In this document: positions 46,638-56,802 of the stretch, piece after piece
Layout of the letters: each line of letters begins with the position of its first letter
Numbering within the stretch: position 1 is the first letter of the stretch
Source of the DNA: Rhodobacteraceae bacterium Alg231-30
Lineage (GTDB): Bacteria > Pseudomonadota > Alphaproteobacteria > Rhodobacterales > Rhodobacteraceae
Assembly: GCA_900143615.1 (NCBI GenBank)
Contig: FREU01000007.1
Location: 144,612-208,611, forward strand
Length of the DNA: 64,000 bases
Reading direction: 5' to 3'
Notes under the pieces: model-generated
Told to the model about the DNA's origin: nothing
What the model saw: the letters and a program-made list of their open reading frames with translations, nothing else
The model's database searches: none
Position numbers and translations under genes: made by a program

Positions 46638-48200
46638 CTAGAAATCAGTGGGCGCGCCACCTTCCTGTTTGCGCCGCGCAACAAAATCCGCAAGCTCCTC
46701 TCGGATCGCGTCATCCATCGGCGGCGCTTCAAAACTTGCGATGATTTCCTTGTAGATGTGATGCGCCCGTTCTGGCGTCCAAGTCCCGCCCGCCGCCTCC
46801 CATGCTTCATAATTGCGCCAATCAGACACAAAGGGCTGATAAAACGCAGTACTATAACGGTCCTGCGTGTGCTGTATGCCAAAGAAATGTCCCTGACTGC
46901 CGACATCTTTGATCGCATCGATGGCGATGTCTTCTGGATCCGTGGCCCACAACGCAGGCTCCATGTAGCGCTGGATCATCTGCAAAATCTCACAATCCAT
47001 CACAAATTTCTCGGGACTGGCGATCAGCCCGCCCTCAAGCCAGCCAGCCGCGTGATAGACCATATTGGCGCCGGACTGCACCGCACTCCACAGACTGTTG
47101 GAGGTTTCCCACATCGCCTGCCCGTCCGGCACATTGGCCGCACAGACCCCGCTGGCGCGCATCGGCAAACCGTAAAACCGCGCCATCTGTCCGGTCATCT
47201 GCGTGGCGCGCATATACTCCGGCGTGCCAAAAGCCGGCGCGCCAGATTTCATATCCACGTTTGAGGTGAAGGTCCCAATCGCACAGGCCGCACCGGGGCG
47301 GATGTATTGCGCCAAAGCCACCGCACACAAAGCCTCAGCCAAAGACTGCGCCACAGCACCTGCCATGGTCACAGGGGCCATCGCGCCTGCCAAAGTAAAC
47401 GGCGTCACCACAAGCCCCTGATTGCGCCGCGCCATGCGCATCCAGCCATCCATCATCGGCTCATCATGTTTGAGCGGCGAGGTGGAATTGATGTTGGTGT
47501 ACAGCTTGGGGCTGGCCTCAAATTCTGCGTCACTCCAGCCGCCTGAAATCCGCACCATTTCCATGGCGTCTTCCACGCGCTCTTTTCCCAGACTGTAGGT
47601 ATGCGCCACCTTGTCGGTCAGCGTCAGCTTGTCATAGAGAACATCCAAATGGCGAATGCTGGCGTGAATGTCCTGCGGCTCGACAGGATAACCACCGACA
47701 AAATGGATACAGTTGAAATACTGGCTGAGCTTGAACAGATTGGCACACATCTCGCGCGTCCCCGGCACTTTGCGCCCGATTTCCATGTCCCAGAAATTTG
47801 GCGGGGAACTCACATTGCCAAACAGAATGTGGGTTTCCCCCATGACGATCTGCCGCTCCGGATTGCGCGGCGTCAGCGTCCAGCTGGACGGCGCTTTGGC
47901 GACCATCTCCATAACAAACTCACGGCCCATAAACACCGTATCATCCACCACGCGACAGCCAGCTTCTTTTAGAATGTCGCGCGCTTCGGTGTTGTAAAAC
48001 TCAATCCCGATTTCTTCCAGAATGCGCATCGCGCCGTCGTGAACCGCCTGCACGCCCTCTTCAGACAAAGGCTCTGTGGGGCGATCGGTATTGACCGGCA
48101 AGCGCCATGGCATTTGCTCGATCACACCCAACCCGCTGCGCCGCGCCGCATTCCCAGCTCGCCCACCACCGCGCCGTCTGCGCCCACTTGCCACTGCCAT
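46638..48200 (-). CDS. Trimethylamine methyltransferase (MttB) family protein, non-pyrrolysine
   Basis: A 520-residue MttB-superfamily protein (LSEEGVQAVHDGAMRILEEIGIEF near the start, HFFGIQHTQDRYSTAFYQP near the end). Archaeal MttB needs an in-frame amber codon read as pyrrolysine; this frame has none, so it belongs to the pyrrolysine-free group that demethylates quaternary amines or other methyl donors with a corrinoid protein. No corrinoid protein gene is nearby. The start at ATG 48200 follows GGAG and is preferred over a much longer open frame running through a terminator. Substrate not determined. Confidence 0.87.
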   Translation of the reverse strand: MAVASGRRRRGGGRAGNAARRSGLGVIEQMPWRLPVNTDRPTEPLSEEGVQAVHDGAMRILEEIGIEFYNTEARDILKEAGCRVVDDTVFMGREFVMEMVAKAPSSWTLTPRNPERQIVMGETHILFGNVSSPPNFWDMEIGRKVPGTREMCANLFKLSQYFNCIHFVGGYPVEPQDIHASIRHLDVLYDKLTLTDKVAHTYSLGKERVEDAMEMVRISGGWSDAEFEASPKLYTNINSTSPLKHDEPMMDGWMRMARRNQGLVVTPFTLAGAMAPVTMAGAVAQSLAEALCAVALAQYIRPGAACAIGTFTSNVDMKSGAPAFGTPEYMRATQMTGQMARFYGLPMRASGVCAANVPDGQAMWETSNSLWSAVQSGANMVYHAAGWLEGGLIASPEKFVMDCEILQMIQRYMEPALWATDPEDIAIDAIKDVGSQGHFFGIQHTQDRYSTAFYQPFVSDWRNYEAWEAAGGTWTPERAHHIYKEIIASFEAPPMDDAIREELADFVARRKQEGGAPTDF

Positions 48201-48393
48201 GATCCACTCCCGCTGTATACCTCCCCAGCAAAGCGCAGCTATCCGCAACAGAAATGCGCCTTTGCGACACAAGCTGTCGTTTTCCTCACAAACCCAAGCG
48301 CTCCCGCCCGCTGCGTGGCCTAACGGCCCCACCAGCCGTTGGGCCCGGCTCAGCTGCGCTGAGCCTGAGAAAGCCGCACACGCAGTGCACACC

Positions 48394-48421
48394 AAAAAAG
48401 GCGCTCTCAACCGAGAGCGCC
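48394..48421 (-). terminator. Intrinsic terminator of the mraZ-mraY operon
   Basis: On the minus strand a 9-base-pair stem (GGCGCTCTC with GAGAGCGCC, 48400-48421) with a 4-base loop is followed by TTTTTT. It lies about 85 bases after the mraY stop. Confidence 0.9.
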
Positions 48422-48432
48422 CACATCATTGT

Positions 48433-48494
48433 CTTTTTGGTGCTAAAAATACCTCGGGGGAGCCGTCGCGTGCGACGGTGGGGGCAGCGCCCCC
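48433..48494 (+). repeat. Dispersed intergenic element, copy C
   Basis: The head GCTAAAAATACCTCGGGGG is followed by middle hairpin CCGTCGC-GT-GCGACGG and tail GGGGGC-AGC-GCCCCC. The middle stem differs completely from copies A and B but still pairs perfectly. It lies between mraY and its terminator, reading in the opposite direction to mraY. Confidence 0.84.
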
Positions 48495-48504
48495 GCCTGG
48501 CCCC

Positions 48505-49587
48505 TTAGCGGATCTTCAGCGTCGCCAGACCAATCATCGCCAAAATCAGCGAGATGATCCAGAACCGGATTACGATCTGCGGCTCAGCCCAGCCCTTTTT
48601 CTCATAGTGATGATGGATCGGTGCCATCAGGAACACCCGTTTGCCGGTGCGTTTGAAGTATAGCACCTGAATGATCACCGACAGCGCTTCCACAACAAAC
48701 AGCCCGCCGACAATGCCCAGCACCAGTTCATGTTTGGTGGCGACTGCGATCGCGCCCAAGGCACCACCTAATGCCAACGACCCAGTGTCCCCCATAAACA
48801 CCGCCGCAGGCGGAGCATTGTACCACAAGAAGCCCAATCCGCCGCCGATCAACCCAGCCACAAAGACCAGAATTTCACCTGTGCCTGGCACATAATGCAC
48901 GTCCAGATACTCGGTGAAATCGACCCGCCCAACCGCATAGGCAATCACGCCCAACGTACCAGCCGCAATCATCACCGGCATAATCGCCAGCCCGTCGAGC
49001 CCATCCGTCAGGTTCACAGCATTCGCCGCCCCGACAATGACAAACATGGCAAACGGCACATAGACCCAGCCCAAATTCAGCAGGACATCCTTGAAAATCG
49101 GCAAGGCAAGTTGCAGCTGCAAACCTTGTGGCTGCAGATATGTCGCCCAGACTGCTGCAATCGCAGCAATCACAAAACCCAGCAATAATCGCACCTTACT
49201 AGACACACCCTTGGTATTTTGCTTGGACACTTTGGCATAATCATCGGCAAAGCCAATCAACCCGTAGGCCATGGTCACAAACAGCACCAGCCAGATAAAC
49301 CCGTTGTCCAGCCGCGCCCACAACAGCGTTGAGGTGAGCAAGGCCCCCACAATCAGCAAGCCGCCCATTGTCGGCGTGCCCGCTTTGACAAAATGCCCCT
49401 CAGGACCGTCATCACGGATCGGCTGGCCTTTGCCCTGCTTGCGGCGCAAAGCATTGATCAGCGGCGGCCCAAACAGGAAGCCAAAAATCAGCGCCGTCAT
49501 AAACGCCCCACCTGCACGCAGCGTGATATAGCGAAACAGGTTGAAAAAATCCCCGCCGTCCGACAGTTCGGTTAACCAAAATAGCAT
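48505..49587 (-). CDS. mraY: Phospho-MurNAc-pentapeptide transferase
   Basis: MraY transfers phospho-MurNAc-pentapeptide to undecaprenyl phosphate, making lipid I at the inner membrane. The 360-residue protein has about ten membrane segments. Active-site marks are [30 protein letters not shown] and the basic [12 protein letters not shown] loop. Its ATG overlaps the murF stop by one base (TAATG). Confidence 0.97.
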   Translation of the reverse strand: MLFWLTELSDGGDFFNLFRYITLRAGGAFMTALIFGFLFGPPLINALRRKQGKGQPIRDDGPEGHFVKAGTPTMGGLLIVGALLTSTLLWARLDNGFIWLVLFVTMAYGLIGFADDYAKVSKQNTKGVSSKVRLLLGFVIAAIAAVWATYLQPQGLQLQLALPIFKDVLLNLGWVYVPFAMFVIVGAANAVNLTDGLDGLAIMPVMIAAGTLGVIAYAVGRVDFTEYLDVHYVPGTGEILVFVAGLIGGGLGFLWYNAPPAAVFMGDTGSLALGGALGAIAVATKHELVLGIVGGLFVVEALSVIIQVLYFKRTGKRVFLMAPIHHHYEKKGWAEPQIVIRFWIISLILAMIGLATLKIR

Positions 49588-51029
49588 TACGCGTCCTCAT
49601 CCTTGGCGTGCGGGGCGGGATGACCCATTTTGCGGATCGCGTCAACCACGCGCGCCAATCCCATCGACAGTGATCCTTTGGCCAAAACGCAATCCCCTGC
49701 ATCCACATGGACACGCGCCTCTGCCGCCATCTCGTCACTGGTCTCGGTCCACAGACCGCGTTTTTCCACCGGCAGGGCCTCATGCAAATGCCGCATCAGC
49801 GGCCCAACGCAATGCACGACATCGATTTGCGCCATCGCGGGGTGATCCGCTATCTCGGCATGCATCTGCGCTTCTTGCGGGCCCAACTCTTTCATATCCC
49901 CGACAAAGGCGATCCGGCGTCCCTTGGTGATCCGGCCAAGGCCATCAATTGTCTCTGCAGCCGCCAAAACATCCAGCGCTGCACCCAGAGAGGTCGGATT
50001 GGCATTATAGGCGTCATCAATCAATTCCAGCGTCTGATCACGCTCAACAGGATCTAACACCAATGTCTCACGTGCCCCGCGCCCGACAAACGGCGTCCAC
50101 CGTCCCAGATAGCTTGCCGCCAACGCCAGATCAGCGCCCAAGGCTTCCACTGATGCCAGCGCGCCCAGCGCATTCATCGCAAAATGCACGCCTGCGCTGT
50201 TGACCTTAAACAACAGCGGCGCCCCCTGTGCGGTGGCCCGCGCCACGGTGGTATTGCCCTTTACAGTCACATCTCCCAAACGCCAGTCACTGGCCTCACG
50301 TCCAAAATCTTGGCTGGCCACGCCCAAAACCGCAACCTGCGCACGCAAAACATCCGCTGTCTCGATGTCAGCGTTCACAATCGCCACACCGTCGGCCTCC
50401 AGCCCGTCAAAAACGGCGGCCTTTTCCCGCGCAATCCCTGCCACATCGTCAAAGGCTTCCAGATGTACAGCCGCCACTGTAGTGATCAGCGCCACATGCG
50501 GGCGTGCCATGATGGCCAATGGACCGATTTCTCCGGGATGGTTCATGCCGATCTCGATCACGGCATATTCCGTATCCTGCGGCATCCGTGCCAGCGTCAG
50601 CGGCACGCCCCAATGGTTGTTATAGCTCGCCACACTGGCGTGGGTGCGCCCTTGCGCGCCCAACATGTCGCGCAGCATTTCCTTGGTCGAGGTTTTGCCA
50701 ACCGAGCCCGTCACCGCAACCACACGCGCCTGCGTGCGAGCGCGTCCTGCACGCCCTAGCGCTTCCAGACCGGCCAAAACATCATCCACAATCAACAGCG
50801 GCGCATCCGCCGCCACGCCATCCGGCACATGGCTGACCAAGGCCGCGCCGGCCCCGTTTTCCAATGCCTGCGCGACAAAATCATGGCCATCACGCGCCGC
50901 CTTAAGCGCGACAAATAAATCGCCCTGCTGCAGGGTGCGCGTGTCAATCGACACACCATCCACAACCCAGTCGCCAACCGCGCGTCCACCCGTGGCCGCA
51001 ACTGCGTCTTCAGAGGTCCAAAGGCTCAT
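49587..51029 (-). CDS. murF: UDP-MurNAc-tripeptide:D-Ala-D-Ala ligase
   Basis: MurF adds D-Ala-D-Ala to the UDP-MurNAc tripeptide in the cytoplasm. The 480-residue product has the ATP loop [22 protein letters not shown] and DAYNANPTS. It overlaps murE by 4 bases and mraY by 1. Confidence 0.96.
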   Translation of the reverse strand: MSLWTSEDAVAATGGRAVGDWVVDGVSIDTRTLQQGDLFVALKAARDGHDFVAQALENGAGAALVSHVPDGVAADAPLLIVDDVLAGLEALGRAGRARTQARVVAVTGSVGKTSTKEMLRDMLGAQGRTHASVASYNNHWGVPLTLARMPQDTEYAVIEIGMNHPGEIGPLAIMARPHVALITTVAAVHLEAFDDVAGIAREKAAVFDGLEADGVAIVNADIETADVLRAQVAVLGVASQDFGREASDWRLGDVTVKGNTTVARATAQGAPLLFKVNSAGVHFAMNALGALASVEALGADLALAASYLGRWTPFVGRGARETLVLDPVERDQTLELIDDAYNANPTSLGAALDVLAAAETIDGLGRITKGRRIAFVGDMKELGPQEAQMHAEIADHPAMAQIDVVHCVGPLMRHLHEALPVEKRGLWTETSDEMAAEARVHVDAGDCVLAKGSLSMGLARVVDAIRKMGHPAPHAKDEDA

Positions 51030-52507
51030 GCGATCCCTCCATCAAGAGCAGCCACCGCGACGCTCGCCTGCTCACAATCATCAAATGGCAACACATCGTC
51101 TCCAATGATTTGCCCGCTTTCATGCCCTTTACCGGCAATCAACAACGCATCTCCGGGTTGCAGCGCATCCACAGCGCGCAAAATCGCCTCGGCGCGATCT
51201 CCAACCTCAGCCGCCTCAGGCGCACCTTCCATCACCGCTGCACGGATCATGGCAGGGTCTTCGCTGCGCGGGTTATCGTCAGTAACAAAAACCACATCCG
51301 CATTCTGCGCCGCCGCCTGCCCCATCAAAGGCCGCTTGCTTGCGTCTCGGTCACCACCTGCACCGACAATGGCAATCAAGCGCCCCATCACGTGGGGCCG
51401 CATCGCCTGTAGCGCGGTTTTTACCGCATCCGGTGTGTGGGCATAATCCACAAACACCGCCGCGCCATTTTCGCGCGTCGCCGCCAGCTGCATCCGCCCC
51501 CGCACTGTGGTCAGATCCCCAAGCGTTTCGAATACCCGCTCAGGTTCCGCGCCACAGGCAATCGCCAGCCCGGCGGCCAACAGCACGTTTTCAGCCTGGA
51601 ACCCGCCAATCAGCTTCAGCCGCGCCATGTAGGCTTTGCCACGAAAGCTGAATCGGATGTCCTGCCCCGTGCTGTCAAAGCGCTGTGCGGTCAACTCTAG
51701 GTCGGCCCCACTGCGCCCCACAGTGATAACATCTTGCCCACGTGCGGTCGCAATCGCAGCCATATCCACGCCGCGCGGATCATCGGTATTGACCACCGCA
51801 ACACCATCTTCGGACAATACCCGCGCAAACAGGCCCGCTTTGGCGTCAAAGTAGTCATCAAAGCTGTCGTGATAATCCAGATGGTCCTGCGTAAAGTTGG
51901 TGAAGCCAGCTGCGCGCAGCTGCACACCGTCCAGACGTCGCTGCGCCAATCCGTGGCTTGAGGCTTCCATCGCCGCAAAACCTACGCCCGCGGCGGTTGC
52001 CTCGGCCAAAACGCGATGCAGGGTGATCGGCTCAGGTGTCGTGTGGTGCAGCGGCGCTTGGAAATCGCCTTCCACGCCAGTGGTACCCAGATTGACAGCC
52101 TCCAGCCCCAAAGCCTGCCAGATCTGGCGCAAAAACGTTGCCACCGAGGTCTTGCCGTTGGTGCCGGTCACGGCCGCCATGATACCGGGTTGTGCGCCAA
52201 ACCAGATCGCGGATGTATAGGCCAGCGCCTGACGTGGGTCTTCGGCAATAACCAGCGCAGCCTCACTGCCTGCCAATTCTTCTTCAGCAATCCGTGCGCC
52301 TTCAGGGTCGGTCAGAATCGCCGCCGCCCCCATGCGCAGCGCATATTGGATGAACTCGCCACCATGCACTCGCGTGCCCGGCAAAGCAGCAAACAAAAAC
52401 CCGTCGCGCACCTCGCGACTGTCCACAGCAAGCCCCGTAATTGTAGGGTTAGTTCCTTTGGCGGCTGTCAGCCCCATTTCGGATAGTCGTCGCGTGCCCA
52501 ACGCCAT
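51026..52507 (-). CDS. murE: UDP-MurNAc-L-Ala-D-Glu:meso-diaminopimelate ligase
   Basis: MurE adds the third amino acid of the peptidoglycan stem peptide. The 493-residue product has the ATP loop GTNGKTSVATF and the DDNPR motif (VTDDNPRSEDP) that selects meso-diaminopimelate over lysine, as expected for a Gram-negative. It starts 19 bases after the ftsI stop. Confidence 0.97.
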   Translation of the reverse strand: MALGTRRLSEMGLTAAKGTNPTITGLAVDSREVRDGFLFAALPGTRVHGGEFIQYALRMGAAAILTDPEGARIAEEELAGSEAALVIAEDPRQALAYTSAIWFGAQPGIMAAVTGTNGKTSVATFLRQIWQALGLEAVNLGTTGVEGDFQAPLHHTTPEPITLHRVLAEATAAGVGFAAMEASSHGLAQRRLDGVQLRAAGFTNFTQDHLDYHDSFDDYFDAKAGLFARVLSEDGVAVVNTDDPRGVDMAAIATARGQDVITVGRSGADLELTAQRFDSTGQDIRFSFRGKAYMARLKLIGGFQAENVLLAAGLAIACGAEPERVFETLGDLTTVRGRMQLAATRENGAAVFVDYAHTPDAVKTALQAMRPHVMGRLIAIVGAGGDRDASKRPLMGQAAAQNADVVFVTDDNPRSEDPAMIRAAVMEGAPEAAEVGDRAEAILRAVDALQPGDALLIAGKGHESGQIIGDDVLPFDDCEQASVAVAALDGGIA

Positions 52508-52526
52508 GTGCTCTGCCTTTTATGGC

Positions 52527-54311
52527 TTAATTTGAAGTCAGCGTTATATCAGCCATCAGAGCAGGTTCAACTTCCGGTCTGAGCCCCAGCAGCGGCGCAA
52601 TGCGCGCAATCATCTCAGCCGCCACAGGCACTGCGGTCCAACCCGCCGTGCGACGTGGCTCGGGGCCGGTGGTCTCCACTGGCTCGTCAAGCGACACAAT
52701 CAGCACGTATTTGGGATCATGTGCTGGGAACAACGAGGCAAAAGTGGCAATCACCTTGTCATCATAATACCCGCCGCCCCGCTCTTTGGGCTTATCCGCA
52801 GTGCCGGTTTTGCCGCCCACCGCATACCCCGGTACTTCGCCAAAGCTGGCGGACCCTTCGGTGACCACCTTGCGCAGCATCTTCCAAGACGCCTGCGCGC
52901 TCTTCTCCGACATCACACGAGGACCTTCTTGTCGTGTGTCGCGTTTCAAAATGGTCGGCAAGACTTGCGTGCCCCCGTTAGCAATGGCCGCATAAGCAGC
53001 CGCCAAATGCAGCGGACTAGAGGACAGGCCATGTCCATAAGATATTGTCATTGTTGATAGTTCCGACCAATTGGGCGGCAACAAGGGTTGCGAACCTCTG
53101 GCCTCGACAAGCTCAATCGGCGTGGGTTCCAACAACCCCAGACCGTCCAGGAACTCGCGTTGCCGCTTGGCACCGATTAGCTGGGCAATCCGCGCGGTTC
53201 CGATGTTAGAAGACTTTGCAATCACCTTGGTCAGGGTCATTTCCGAGCCATAGTTGCGGAAGTCCCGAATGCGGAACTTGCCCCATGTCAGTGGCCCACT
53301 GGTGTCCACCATTGTCTCAGGATGCGCCAGCCCCAACTCCATCGCCTGCGCAGCCGCAAAAATCTTGAACGTCGAACCCAGTTCATACAGCCCCTGAACA
53401 GAGCGATTGAACAACACGCTGTCAGATGGGTTGCCTTCGGTCGGCGGCCGTGGCCGGTCATTGGGATCAAAATCCGGCAGACTCACCATCGCGACGATCT
53501 CGCCAGTGTGCACATCCATCAAAACCGAAGACGCCCCTTTGGCGTTCATCAGCTTCATACCACCGTAAAGCACCCGCTCAGACGCCGCCTGTACGGTCAG
53601 ATCAATCGAGAGCGCCAAAGCTTTACCGCCATTGGCCGGATCGCGCAGCGCTTCATCAAACTGTTTTTCAACACCCGCAACACCGATCACCTCGGCGGCG
53701 TGAACATCTTCCTTACCAAAACTGGATCCACCCAGAATATGCGCCGCCAACTTGCCGTTGGGATACAGCCGCATTTCGCGACTGCCAAACAACAGACCCG
53801 GATCGCCGATGTCGTGCACCGCCTGTTTCTGCTCAGGGCTAATTTTCTTCTTAATCCACAGGAACTTGCGCTTGCCGGTAAAGTCCTTGATCAGGCGTTC
53901 TTCGTCCAGATCAGGGAACACCTCAACCAATTCGCGCGCCACACGTTCACGATCAATCATATGCGGCGGCTGCGCATATAGAGCATGTGTCTCAAGGTTG
54001 GTCGCCAGAATACGCCCTTGCCGATCTACGATATCCGCCCGCTGTGCCTGAATATTGCTGACCGAATAGCTAACCCGCGGCTCCATCGCTTCAGAGGCGC
54101 TGACAATCCCCATGCGCGCGCCGATGGTGGCAAACCCGCCCAGAAACAGTACCGCCATAATGAACAGGCGGCCCTCGGCACGGGCGCGGCTGTGATTGCG
54201 CATCTCTTCATGACGCTGACGGATATTCTCACGCTCGATTGCATCGGGGTTTTGCCCTGTCGCGCGGGCACGCAGGACCGAAGCCAAAGGACGCAGCGGT
54301 GTGCGGATCAT
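52527..54311 (-). CDS. ftsI: Penicillin-binding protein 3, septal transpeptidase
   Basis: FtsI crosslinks peptidoglycan at the division septum. The 594-residue protein has one N-terminal membrane segment (about 48-68), a dimerisation domain and a transpeptidase domain with SxxK (GSTFKIF), SxN (KSSNIGTARI) and KTG (VGGKTGTADK). Its start overlaps ftsL by ATGA. Confidence 0.97.
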   Translation of the reverse strand: MIRTPLRPLASVLRARATGQNPDAIERENIRQRHEEMRNHSRARAEGRLFIMAVLFLGGFATIGARMGIVSASEAMEPRVSYSVSNIQAQRADIVDRQGRILATNLETHALYAQPPHMIDRERVARELVEVFPDLDEERLIKDFTGKRKFLWIKKKISPEQKQAVHDIGDPGLLFGSREMRLYPNGKLAAHILGGSSFGKEDVHAAEVIGVAGVEKQFDEALRDPANGGKALALSIDLTVQAASERVLYGGMKLMNAKGASSVLMDVHTGEIVAMVSLPDFDPNDRPRPPTEGNPSDSVLFNRSVQGLYELGSTFKIFAAAQAMELGLAHPETMVDTSGPLTWGKFRIRDFRNYGSEMTLTKVIAKSSNIGTARIAQLIGAKRQREFLDGLGLLEPTPIELVEARGSQPLLPPNWSELSTMTISYGHGLSSSPLHLAAAYAAIANGGTQVLPTILKRDTRQEGPRVMSEKSAQASWKMLRKVVTEGSASFGEVPGYAVGGKTGTADKPKERGGGYYDDKVIATFASLFPAHDPKYVLIVSLDEPVETTGPEPRRTAGWTAVPVAAEMIARIAPLLGLRPEVEPALMADITLTSN

Positions 54312-54655
54312 GGGCGCGCTCCTTTCGACATCACCTCAACCGTGCCGTCCAGATCGAACAAATCATCGCGCTCAGGAAAACTCACCTGATCCACACGACC
54401 AAATTGCGCCGGACGCAATGGCAATAGCTGCAATTCATCATAGTTGATTTCCGCCAGATCGCGCAGACGGTCAGGCCGGTTCAGATAGGCCCATTCCGCC
54501 TTAAGCACCGCCAAACGCGCCCGCTTTTCGCCAATCTGACGCTCTAGTTTCTCGGTTTGAACAATGACATGCTGTGTGCTGTAGTTTTCCTGATAAGCCC
54601 AAACCGCCAGCGCAATCACTGCAGCAGTTGTGACGAAGAGAATAACGCTGCGCAT
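54308..54655 (-). CDS. ftsL: FtsL-like cell division protein
   Basis: A 115-residue bitopic protein: membrane segment at about residues 4-20 followed by a coiled-coil-like region (VQTEKLERQIGEKRARLAVLKAEWAYLNRP). Sequence conservation in FtsL is weak; identification rests on topology and position between rsmH and ftsI, overlapping both. Confidence 0.88.
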   Translation of the reverse strand: MRSVILFVTTAAVIALAVWAYQENYSTQHVIVQTEKLERQIGEKRARLAVLKAEWAYLNRPDRLRDLAEINYDELQLLPLRPAQFGRVDQVSFPERDDLFDLDGTVEVMSKGARP

Positions 54656-55650
54656 CAGCCCTTGCCTCTCAAACTCGGCATGCCAATGGCCTTGCCTGAT
54701 ATTTCATCTCCAGCCGGCGCCTCGGTGCGCCGCGCCACCCTCAGCTTGGCGGATCGAGACCGCGGGTTCACTGCCAGCTCATCCTCATCCGGCCCAACGG
54801 CCTTGCGGGTGATCAACTCAAATGTGGGCTGTTCTTTTTCAGTCTCAGGCGCGTAGCGGTTCACATTACCAGTCCGTCCGGCGCGCGACTGCATAAAGCG
54901 TTTGACCATTCGGTCTTCAATCGAATGGAACGTTACAACCGCCAGCAACCCACCAGGTTTTAGCGCACGCTCTGCCGCCATCATGCCGCGGAATAGCTCG
55001 CCATATTCATCATTCACCGCAATCCGTAGCCCTTGAAAGCTCCGTGTCGCCGGATGACTTTGGCCCGGCTTAGGACGCGGCAGGCATTTTTCGATGATCT
55101 CGGTCAACGCCAGCGTTGTGGTGATCGGCGCGGCCGTGCGTTCGCGCACAATCGCGCGCGCAATGCGGCGGCTGGCCCGTTCTTCACCGTAGTGAAACAG
55201 AATATCTGCGATTTCGGCCTCAGACGCTTCATTGACGATATCCGCCGCCGATTGTCCGTCTTGGCTCATCCGCATGTCCAGCGGGCCATCTTTCATAAAG
55301 GAAAAGCCACGCTCGGCGAGATCCAACTGCATCGAGCTGACACCTAGGTCCAGAACCACGCCGTCCAGATCCTGCGCATATTCATCCATCTTGGAGAATA
55401 CACCTTCGACAAGCTCTATGCGCGCGCCATAGTCGCTGACCCAAGGGGCGGCCATTTCAAAGGCCAGCGGATCACGATCCACGCCATAAACCTTGTCCGC
55501 ACCAACCTCCAACAGGCCACGCGTGTAGCCACCGGCACCAAAAGTGCCGTCCAGCCAGCGTCCGCTGACCGGTGTAACCGACCTTAGCAAAGGCGCAAGC
55601 AAAACCGGAATGTGAGGAGCATCATCAGAGGGAGGGACCGCATCGGTCAT
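54655..55650 (-). CDS. rsmH: 16S rRNA (cytosine1402-N4)-methyltransferase
   Basis: RsmH (MraW) methylates C1402 of 16S rRNA using SAM. The 331-residue product has HIPVLL near the start, the SAM motif [27 protein letters not shown] and the C-terminal [14 protein letters not shown]. It lies 3 bases after mraZ and overlaps ftsL. Confidence 0.97.
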   Translation of the reverse strand: MTDAVPPSDDAPHIPVLLAPLLRSVTPVSGRWLDGTFGAGGYTRGLLEVGADKVYGVDRDPLAFEMAAPWVSDYGARIELVEGVFSKMDEYAQDLDGVVLDLGVSSMQLDLAERGFSFMKDGPLDMRMSQDGQSAADIVNEASEAEIADILFHYGEERASRRIARAIVRERTAAPITTTLALTEIIEKCLPRPKPGQSHPATRSFQGLRIAVNDEYGELFRGMMAAERALKPGGLLAVVTFHSIEDRMVKRFMQSRAGRTGNVNRYAPETEKEQPTFELITRKAVGPDEDELAVNPRSRSAKLRVARRTEAPAGDEISGKAIGMPSLRGKG

Positions 55651-55653
55651 GAT

Positions 55654-56157
55654 TTATTCCCTTCCAGCATCATCCAACAGACTCATTGGATCGAAATCAT
55701 CTGGCATTTCCTCAAGGAACTGCTCGATTTCGGCGGTCTCAAGCGCATCATAAGTTGCGCCGTTCCAAATCTCGAAATAGTCGCCCATCGCGACCATCAC
55801 CGCTTCGCCGTCCAGATCAATCTGGGCGCGGCGCTCTTTGGGCAAAACAATGCGCCCATCGCGGTCAATCTCGGTTTCCCAGGATTTCCCAAGGATCATC
55901 CGGCTCGCCATCTGGCGCTGCTTAGAGCCGCGCGGCATCGCTTTGATGTCGGCTTCAATCTCAGCCATCGCCTCGATGGTATAGGCATGCAAACAGTTCT
56001 TTAGGTGCGGACCATAAAGAACAACCATGCGCGGATTAGGAGTTTCGGGGCAGTTCGGGTCGCCGGATTCAAGCACGCGACGAAAATCAGCAGGGATCGA
56101 CATGCGCCCCTTACCGTCAACCCGCTGGTTGAATTCGCCTCTAAAACTCAGACCCAC
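55654..56157 (-). CDS. mraZ: MraZ, dcw-cluster transcription regulator
   Basis: MraZ is an AbrB-fold DNA-binding protein that represses its own dcw operon. The open frame runs to 56262, but GTG at 56155-56157 gives the family start (GLSFRGEFNQRVDGKGRMSIP) and a 167-residue product. Both SpoVT/AbrB-like modules are present, the second with ETEIDRDGRIVLPKERR. The upstream ribosome site is weak (AAAGGA at 12 bases), so the start is moderately certain. A 13-bp hairpin and TGGG repeats lie in the long upstream region. Confidence 0.92.
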   Translation of the reverse strand: MGLSFRGEFNQRVDGKGRMSIPADFRRVLESGDPNCPETPNPRMVVLYGPHLKNCLHAYTIEAMAEIEADIKAMPRGSKQRQMASRMILGKSWETEIDRDGRIVLPKERRAQIDLDGEAVMVAMGDYFEIWNGATYDALETAEIEQFLEEMPDDFDPMSLLDDAGRE

Positions 56158-56240
56158 TGTCTTGGCCCGTCCTTTGTCCCTGCCCACCCAGATTGTTTCA
56201 CTGTGTCGCCCGCGCCCTCTTGCGGGGCTGAAAGGCGAAA

Positions 56241-56276
56241 CGGCGGGTTGATCTGCTGCCACTGATCAACCCGCCG
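56241..56276 (-). promoter_or_regulatory. 13-bp hairpin in the mraZ leader, possible attenuator
   Basis: CGGCGGGTTGATC (56241-56253) pairs perfectly with GATCAACCCGCCG (56264-56276) around a 10-base loop. On the minus strand it is followed by TTTCGCC and lies about 84 bases before the mraZ start. It could stall or end transcription of the dcw operon, or shape the leader. Confidence 0.6.
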
Positions 56277-56773
56277 CCCTCGTCCCGCACTTGCGGGGAT
56301 TGTCCAGCTGCGCGCGCCACCTGGGGGGATGTTCTGCTCGCCCGCGCGCCGGATCTCTAATTTCGATGAAGGCGGGTGCCTGTATGAAACCTGACTTGGG
56401 ATTTTATTATTTGAGGTCTTTGCCTCTTAGTGTCCCCGTCCTCATCGTGTCATCAGGGATGCCATGGGAATTCATGGAAATCAACAAATAAATTCCCCTC
56501 ACTTAAGACTCCATTGCAAAAATTTGACCAAACGCGCACGACATTGACAGCAACCATCCGCCTAAAACCACCGCATCTAGACTCGACAACACCACCAACC
56601 CCCATATATGGCACACCAGAGAATCACCCACGATTTCCCAGATTCATTGAAGTTTTTTCAAAACCGCCTCAAGACTTTTCTAATGAGCCCCCACCGATTC
56701 GCGCAAGTAAGGGCGATCCCCCTAGGTGATTCGGGTGATTTCCCACTCAAACCCGTTGCCCGTACCATGAAAT

Positions 56774-56802
56774 CCCAATCTGCCCATAAATTCCCACGCC
56801 CA
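56774..56802 (-). promoter_or_regulatory. Candidate MraZ-box cluster (TGGG repeats)
   Basis: On the minus strand, TGGG occurs four times in 29 bases (starting at 56802, 56796, 56786 and 56777). The central pair has the 10-base period TGGGA-N5-TGGGC. E. coli MraZ binds TGGGN repeats with this period upstream of mraZ. A second pair with exact 10-base period lies at 56627-56640. Both are far (470-640 bases) from mraZ, so the assignment is tentative. Confidence 0.4.

Larger units (their letters stand above)
48201..48504. other. Intergenic region closing the dcw cluster
   Basis: This 304-base gap contains a minus-strand terminator (48394-48421) and dispersed element copy C (48433-48494). The remainder, 48201-48393, is GC-rich and should hold the promoter of the MttB-family gene. 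No further gene is supported. Confidence 0.75.

Noticed and set aside
46638..48200. Pyrrolysine-containing MttB
   Set aside because: The frame contains no internal TAG codon and is full length without one.
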